Positions 60,309 through 64,000 of a DNA stretch of 64,000 nucleotides are shown here, piece after piece. The stretch covers positions 1 to 64,000 of the forward strand of contig NZ_JAFA01000024.1 in NCBI RefSeq assembly GCF_000519185.1, in the 5' to 3' direction. Position 1 is the stretch's first letter, and every line of letters starts with the position of its first letter. The notes under the pieces are model-generated. The model saw only the letters and a list, made by a program, of their open reading frames with translations. It made no database searches and was not told where the DNA came from. This stretch comes from Paraburkholderia nodosa DSM 21604. Its GTDB lineage: Bacteria; Pseudomonadota; Gammaproteobacteria; Burkholderiales; Burkholderiaceae. The position numbers were made by a program, and so were the translations under genes.

Positions 60309-61313
60309 TCAGTGCACCGATACCTTGCCGCCCATCAGCAGCGAATGCACAGCCGCCGAGCCGATGTTCGCGCCCACGCGCTTCGCCACGCGATCGGTGA
60401 GGCTCTGCTTGACCGTGTAATCGACGACGTCCGGCGCCTTGATGACCTCGCGCGCCACGTAATCGGTGTCACCGTAGCCGTCCGCGAGACCGAGCTCCAC
60501 GCTCTTCTGCCCGGTCCAGAACAGGCCCGTGAAGATATCCGGCGAGTCCTTCAGGCGCTTGCCGCGGCCGGCCTTCACGGCGTCGATGAACTGCTGGTGA
60601 ATCTGGTCGAGCATCTCCTGGGCGTGCGCGTCCATTTTCGGCGTATCGGGCGAGAAGGGATCGAAGAAGCCCTTGTTTTCGCCGGAGGTGCGCAGGCGCC
60701 GCTGGACGCCGAGCTTGTCCATGAGACCAGTGAAGCCGAATCCGTCCATCAGCACACCGATCGAACCCACGATGCTCGCCTTGTTGACGTAGATCTTGTC
60801 GGCCGCCGCCGCGACGTAATACCCGCCCGAAGCGCACATGTCGCCCACCACCACGTACAGCGGGATGGCCGGGTACTTGGTGCGCAGACGATGGATCTCG
60901 TCGTTGATGATGCCGGCCTGCACCGGGCTGCCGCCGGGGCTGTCGATATGCAGGATCACGCCCGCGGTGCCGTCGTCGTCGAAGGCGCTGTCCAGCGCGC
61001 TGATGATGTCGTCGGCGTTCGCCGGGGTGTCGGAGCCGATTTCGCCGTCGAGCGAAACGAGCGCCGTGTGGCGCCCCTCACTCTCCACGCGCGCACCCGA
61101 AAGATCGAGGATCGCCCACGCGATCACTACGAACACGGCGAGAAACGCGAAGCGAAAGAAGATGCGCCAGCGCCGCGCCGCGCGCTGCTCGGTGATGGCC
61201 GCGAGCGCGATGCGTTCGAGCGCCTCGCGCTCCCAGCCAGGCGCGGGCGCGCCGCGGTCTGACGAAGCCGCGCGAGGCGCTTCGTTCGAATCAGGGGTCG
61301 GATTGTCGGACAT
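60309..61313 (-). CDS. sppA: Signal peptide peptidase SppA, 36K-type (S49 family)
   Basis: Inner-membrane protease degrading leftover signal peptides. It has 334 residues, the short single-domain type. One membrane segment at about 50-70. The S49 core includes ILHIDSPGGSPVQAG and the catalytic Ser in GDMCASGGYYVAAAADKIYV; SIVGSIGVLM follows. ATG at 61313, 47 bp after the Rieske gene. Belongs to the rluC-HAD-Rieske-sppA run. Confidence 0.94.
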   Translation of the reverse strand: MSDNPTPDSNEAPRAASSDRGAPAPGWEREALERIALAAITEQRAARRWRIFFRFAFLAVFVVIAWAILDLSGARVESEGRHTALVSLDGEIGSDTPANADDIISALDSAFDDDGTAGVILHIDSPGGSPVQAGIINDEIHRLRTKYPAIPLYVVVGDMCASGGYYVAAAADKIYVNKASIVGSIGVLMDGFGFTGLMDKLGVQRRLRTSGENKGFFDPFSPDTPKMDAHAQEMLDQIHQQFIDAVKAGRGKRLKDSPDIFTGLFWTGQKSVELGLADGYGDTDYVAREVIKAPDVVDYTVKQSLTDRVAKRVGANIGSAAVHSLLMGGKVSVH

Positions 61314-61360
61314 GCGAGCGGGTTACGTTCGAAAAGGTCGAAAGGGTCGAAAATCAGGAA

Positions 61361-61765
61361 TCAGGTTGGGGTCGGACGCAAAGCGTCGTCCGGCAGCCAG
61401 AATACCGCACGCCCTTCGGGCGTGTCGCGTTCCTCGACTTGCACGGGGCGCAAACGCCCGCCGCGGCATGGGCCGCCCACGCACTTGCCCGTGTCGGGCT
61501 GGTAGATCGCGCCGTGCGTGGCGCACATCAGATAGAGCCCCGACGACTCGAAGAACTGGCCCTCGACCCAGTCGAGCTCCATCGGCACGTGCGCGCAGCG
61601 GTTCAGGTAGCCGTACACCTCTCCGCCGTAGCGCACGAAGAACACCACGGCCTCGCCGCCCGCGTAGGTCGCGTTCATGCGCCGCCCCTCGCCACCCTCG
61701 GCGAGTTCTTCGGCCGCGCAGACGCGCACCGGCGCGAGCGTTGCTGCCTCGGGCGCCGTGCTCAT
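61361..61765 (-). CDS. Small Rieske [2Fe-2S] protein
   Basis: Soluble Rieske protein of 134 residues. Cluster ligands: Cys57 and His59 in NRCAHVPMEL, Cys81 and His84 in LMCATHGAIY. There is no membrane helix or catalytic domain, so it resembles ferredoxin-type Rieske proteins that pass electrons to an oxygenase or other partner; partner unknown. ATG at 61765 overlaps the HAD gene stop by four bases (ATGA). Confidence 0.93.
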   Translation of the reverse strand: MSTAPEAATLAPVRVCAAEELAEGGEGRRMNATYAGGEAVVFFVRYGGEVYGYLNRCAHVPMELDWVEGQFFESSGLYLMCATHGAIYQPDTGKCVGGPCRGGRLRPVQVEERDTPEGRAVFWLPDDALRPTPT

Positions 61766-62421
61766 GCGTTCTCCCGCAGCCAGCCCGCGAGCGCGGCCAC
61801 GTCCGGCGCGACGAAGCGCGGCTCGAGCTTTTCGAGCGCGCCGGACGCATGCGCGCCATACGCCACGCCGATGCCCGCCGCGCCCGCGTTGATCGCCATC
61901 TGCAGATCGTGCGTCGTGTCGCCGATCATCACCGTGCGGCCCAGATCCTGCCCCAGTTCGCGCGTGAGCTCCTGAAGCATGGCCGGATGCGGCTTCGAGA
62001 AGGTTTCGTCGGCGCAGCGGGTGCCGTCGAAGAGGCTCGTGAGCCGCGAATCCGCCAGCGCGCGGTTCAGCCCCACGCGGCTCTTGCCCGTCGCCACGGC
62101 GAGCAGGTAGCCGGTGTCGCGCAGTTCCGTGAGCATCTCGCGCACGCCTGCGAACAGCTCGGTCTGCTGGTCCTTGAGCAAATAATGGATGCGATAGCGC
62201 TCGACGAGCCGCGGGTAGTCGGCTGGATCGAGCGTCGGCGCGGCTATCTGCAGCGCCTCGCGCAAGCCCAGGCCGATCACGTAGCTCGCCGCCTCGTCGC
62301 CGGGCACGGGCAGGCCGAGATCGCGGCACGCCGCCTGGATGCTGCGCGTGATATGGGCGGTCGAGTCCATCAGGGTGCCGTCCCAGTCGAACACAATCAG
62401 GTCAAATAACTCTCGAGCCAT
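61762..62421 (-). CDS. HAD-superfamily phosphatase (Gph-like)
   Basis: HAD hydrolase of 219 residues similar to phosphoglycolate phosphatase, but the natural substrate is not certain. Nucleophile motif VFDWDGTLMDS, Thr/Ser motif VATGKSRVGL, Lys in FSKPHPAML, and GDTTHDLQMA. ATG at 62421 is preferred over the TTG at 62436 because GGAGAAG is then properly spaced. 33 bp after rluC. Confidence 0.93.
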   Translation of the reverse strand: MARELFDLIVFDWDGTLMDSTAHITRSIQAACRDLGLPVPGDEAASYVIGLGLREALQIAAPTLDPADYPRLVERYRIHYLLKDQQTELFAGVREMLTELRDTGYLLAVATGKSRVGLNRALADSRLTSLFDGTRCADETFSKPHPAMLQELTRELGQDLGRTVMIGDTTHDLQMAINAGAAGIGVAYGAHASGALEKLEPRFVAPDVAALAGWLRENA

Positions 62422-62454
62422 GCAGGACTTCTCCAAACGCTGTCAGATTCGGTG

Positions 62455-63513
62455 TCATTCGGGGCGGCCCGCGCCAGGTCCGGCGCCGTCAGGTCGGGCC
62501 GCGTCGGTTGCCGCGCCTTCCTCGCGCTGCGCGCGCAGCGCGTCGACGAAGCCGCGGCAATCCGCCGGCAGCGGCGCCTCGAACTGCAACGGGACGCCCG
62601 TAATCGGGTGGGCGAGCTTCAGCCGGTGCGCATGCAGAAACATCCGCTTGATGCCCGGCCGCGCGCCCGTGCGCGCGAGCTCCTTGTTGAGCGCGAAGTC
62701 GCCGTACTTGGCGTCGCCGACGATCGGCAGGCCGAGGTGAGCGAGGTGCACGCGGATCTGGTGCGTGCGGCCCGTCTTCAGCTCGGCTTCGAGAAGCGCG
62801 TAACCCGGCCAGCGCTCGACGAGATTGAACACCGTGTGCGAGGGCATGCCGTCCGGCTGCACGCGCACGCGGCGCTCGCCTTCCGGGGTCAGATACTTGT
62901 GAAGCGGCTCCTTCACGGCGCGCCGACGGCCCCAGTCGCTCGCCCATTCGCCGTGGACGCAGGCGTAGTAGCGCTTGTCGGTCTGGTTATCGCGCATCTG
63001 CGCATGCAGGCCCACGAGCGCGGCGCGCTTCTTGGCGAGCATCAGCACGCCCGACGTTTCGCGGTCGAGCCGGTGGACCAGCTCGAGAAACTTGCCCTGC
63101 GGGCGCGCCTCACGCAACTGCTCGATCACGCCGAACGCCACGCCGCTGCCGCCGTGCACAGCCACGCCGGCGGGCTTGTCGATGACGAGCAGCGCGTCGT
63201 CCTCGTAGATGACGGGAAACTGGGCCGCCGGCACGGGCGCGGCGCCGGCCGGCGCGCTCGACTGCGACGTGCGGATGGGCGGCACGCGGACGATGTCGCC
63301 TTCTGCGAGCCGATACTGTGCATCGATTCGCCCCTTATTTACGCGCACTTCCCCGCTGCGCAAAATGCGATAGATGTGGCTTTTCGGCACGCCCTTACAG
63401 ACGCGCAGGAGAAAATTGTCGATGCGCTGACCGGCCGCGCCCTCGTCGATTTCGACGAACGAAACCTGGTCGCTTGCGACCTGATTCTGGGATGTTTTGC
63501 CTAACCCTTTCAT
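62455..63513 (-). CDS. rluC: 23S rRNA pseudouridine synthase RluC
   Basis: Makes pseudouridines at 955/2504/2580 of 23S rRNA. It has 352 residues (E. coli 319). S4 RNA-binding domain (about 20-80, QRIDNFLLRVCKGVPKSHIY), catalytic domain with Asp in HRLDRETSGVLML and KTGRTHQIRVHLAHLG. The C-terminal tail is Ala/Gly/Pro-rich. ATG at 63513 gives the conserved MKGLGKTSQ start; it has no ribosome binding site and TATATT lies four nt upstream. Longer frames to 63768 lack family match. Confidence 0.94.
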   Translation of the reverse strand: MKGLGKTSQNQVASDQVSFVEIDEGAAGQRIDNFLLRVCKGVPKSHIYRILRSGEVRVNKGRIDAQYRLAEGDIVRVPPIRTSQSSAPAGAAPVPAAQFPVIYEDDALLVIDKPAGVAVHGGSGVAFGVIEQLREARPQGKFLELVHRLDRETSGVLMLAKKRAALVGLHAQMRDNQTDKRYYACVHGEWASDWGRRRAVKEPLHKYLTPEGERRVRVQPDGMPSHTVFNLVERWPGYALLEAELKTGRTHQIRVHLAHLGLPIVGDAKYGDFALNKELARTGARPGIKRMFLHAHRLKLAHPITGVPLQFEAPLPADCRGFVDALRAQREEGAATDAARPDGAGPGAGRPE

Positions 63514-64000
63514 TCTGAATATAATTTGCCCAGCGCCGACGCAACGGTAGGCCGAATGGCCCAGGCCAAACGGCCAAATGTTCTGCGAACCACCCAATGG
63601 ACACCCCAAGGGGGTTATCCTGGACTTGGACCACGCGGCGAGCGCAGGCTGCAAGCGATAAACGGTTATTTTACTTGCGCCCGGGGCTGGTTGCTCACCC
63701 TGTTTGATGAGAAGCAACGAGTTGCACGCACGGATCACCACTCCGGCAGGGACGGCGCCCACAGGCACGTTCGGTCAGGAGCGGCTCCGACGGTAACGGA
63801 ACATTGGTATAAAGAATTTATCCGGCGCGTCCCGCCGCGCGGTCGAAGTGACCGCCGCAGGAGGCGCTGGTGGCGAAAATACGGCGAGCGCCCGAAGCGT
63901 CCCGGCAATGTGCGGGACACGGCGACGTCAAAAGTGGCGAGACACCCCGAGGGGGAAGACGGGCGTTCCTGAAAAGCTTCCCGTGCGCGGCCCTGATTGA
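63514..64000. other. 487-bp gene-free right end, likely promoter and leader of a rightward gene
   Basis: No supported coding sequence up to the window edge. Short inverted repeats are frequent (GGCCnnnnGGCC types near 63550-63580, CCCCGAGGGGG at 63946-63956). In Burkholderiales rluC is divergent from rne (RNase E), whose leader is long, so this is probably the rne upstream region. The gene itself is outside the window, so this rests on synteny. Confidence 0.5.

Noticed and set aside
63514..63768. Long N-terminal extension of RluC
   Set aside because: The extension lacks any family match and the conserved start MKGLGKTSQ is at 63513.

Overview
The window is a 64 kb piece of a GC-rich beta-proteobacterial main chromosome. 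Gene content, gene order and protein sequences point to the order Burkholderiales, most likely Burkholderia, Paraburkholderia or Caballeronia. The markers are the order rluC / HAD / Rieske / SppA, the block yceD-rpmF-plsX-fabHDG-acpP-fabF followed by rpoE-rseA-rseB-mucD-lepA-lepB-rnc-era-recO-pdxJ-acpS-nagZ, an EarP-type EF-P with Arg32, and carAB-greA-rlmE-ftsH-folP-glmM-pst. The genus is inferred from memory of family sequences; no search was run. Nearly all of the window is housekeeping DNA. I see no prophage, insertion sequence, CRISPR array or restriction system.

Region 1 (1-18.5 kb): the 3'-truncated pstS, with two Pho boxes upstream, starts the phosphate uptake operon that runs off the left edge. 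Next come cell-wall, folate, membrane-protease, rRNA-modification, transcription-elongation and carbamoyl-phosphate genes (glmM, folP, ftsH, rlmE; yhbY divergent; a DUF4149 membrane protein, greA, carB, carA), a LysM lytic transglycosylase (mltD), gloB, and the plus-strand set methyltransferase-rnhA-dnaQ-tRNA-Val.

Region 2 (18.6-30 kb) is the most accessory part. It holds two uncharacterised membrane proteins, a three-copy 50-bp hairpin repeat array in the presumed leader of one of them, a GT4 glycosyltransferase, an ABC exporter, trehalose synthesis genes otsB-otsA, a copper / cytochrome-oxidase assembly group (Sco, PCuAC, CtaG), a GNAT acetyltransferase and a DUF2164 protein.

Region 3 (30-38 kb): uvrC-pgsA followed by tRNA-Gly, tRNA-Gly and tRNA-Cys, then earP-efp, a CsbD-like stress protein and an orphan NtrC-type response regulator.

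Region 4 (38-58.5 kb): one long minus-strand run. Read in its own direction it goes yceD, rpmF, fatty-acid synthesis, the extracytoplasmic stress sigma factor with its anti-sigma factors and periplasmic protease, a small thioredoxin-fold protein, then lepA, lepB, rnc, era, recO, pdxJ, acpS, nagZ. Several intrinsic-terminator-like hairpins sit inside this run only 17-25 nt before the next start codon (fabF, plsX, era, lepA), so relative expression may be set by partial termination.

Region 5 (58.8-64 kb): maf with a tetrapyrrole-methylase-fold methyltransferase on the plus strand; rluC, HAD phosphatase, Rieske protein and SppA on the minus strand; and a 487-bp gene-free right end that probably holds the promoter and long leader of a rightward gene, by synteny rne.

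The best candidate for something undescribed is the 50-bp hairpin array at 20183-20332. Its base changes preserve pairing in RNA of one strand, and that strand is the one expected to be transcribed.
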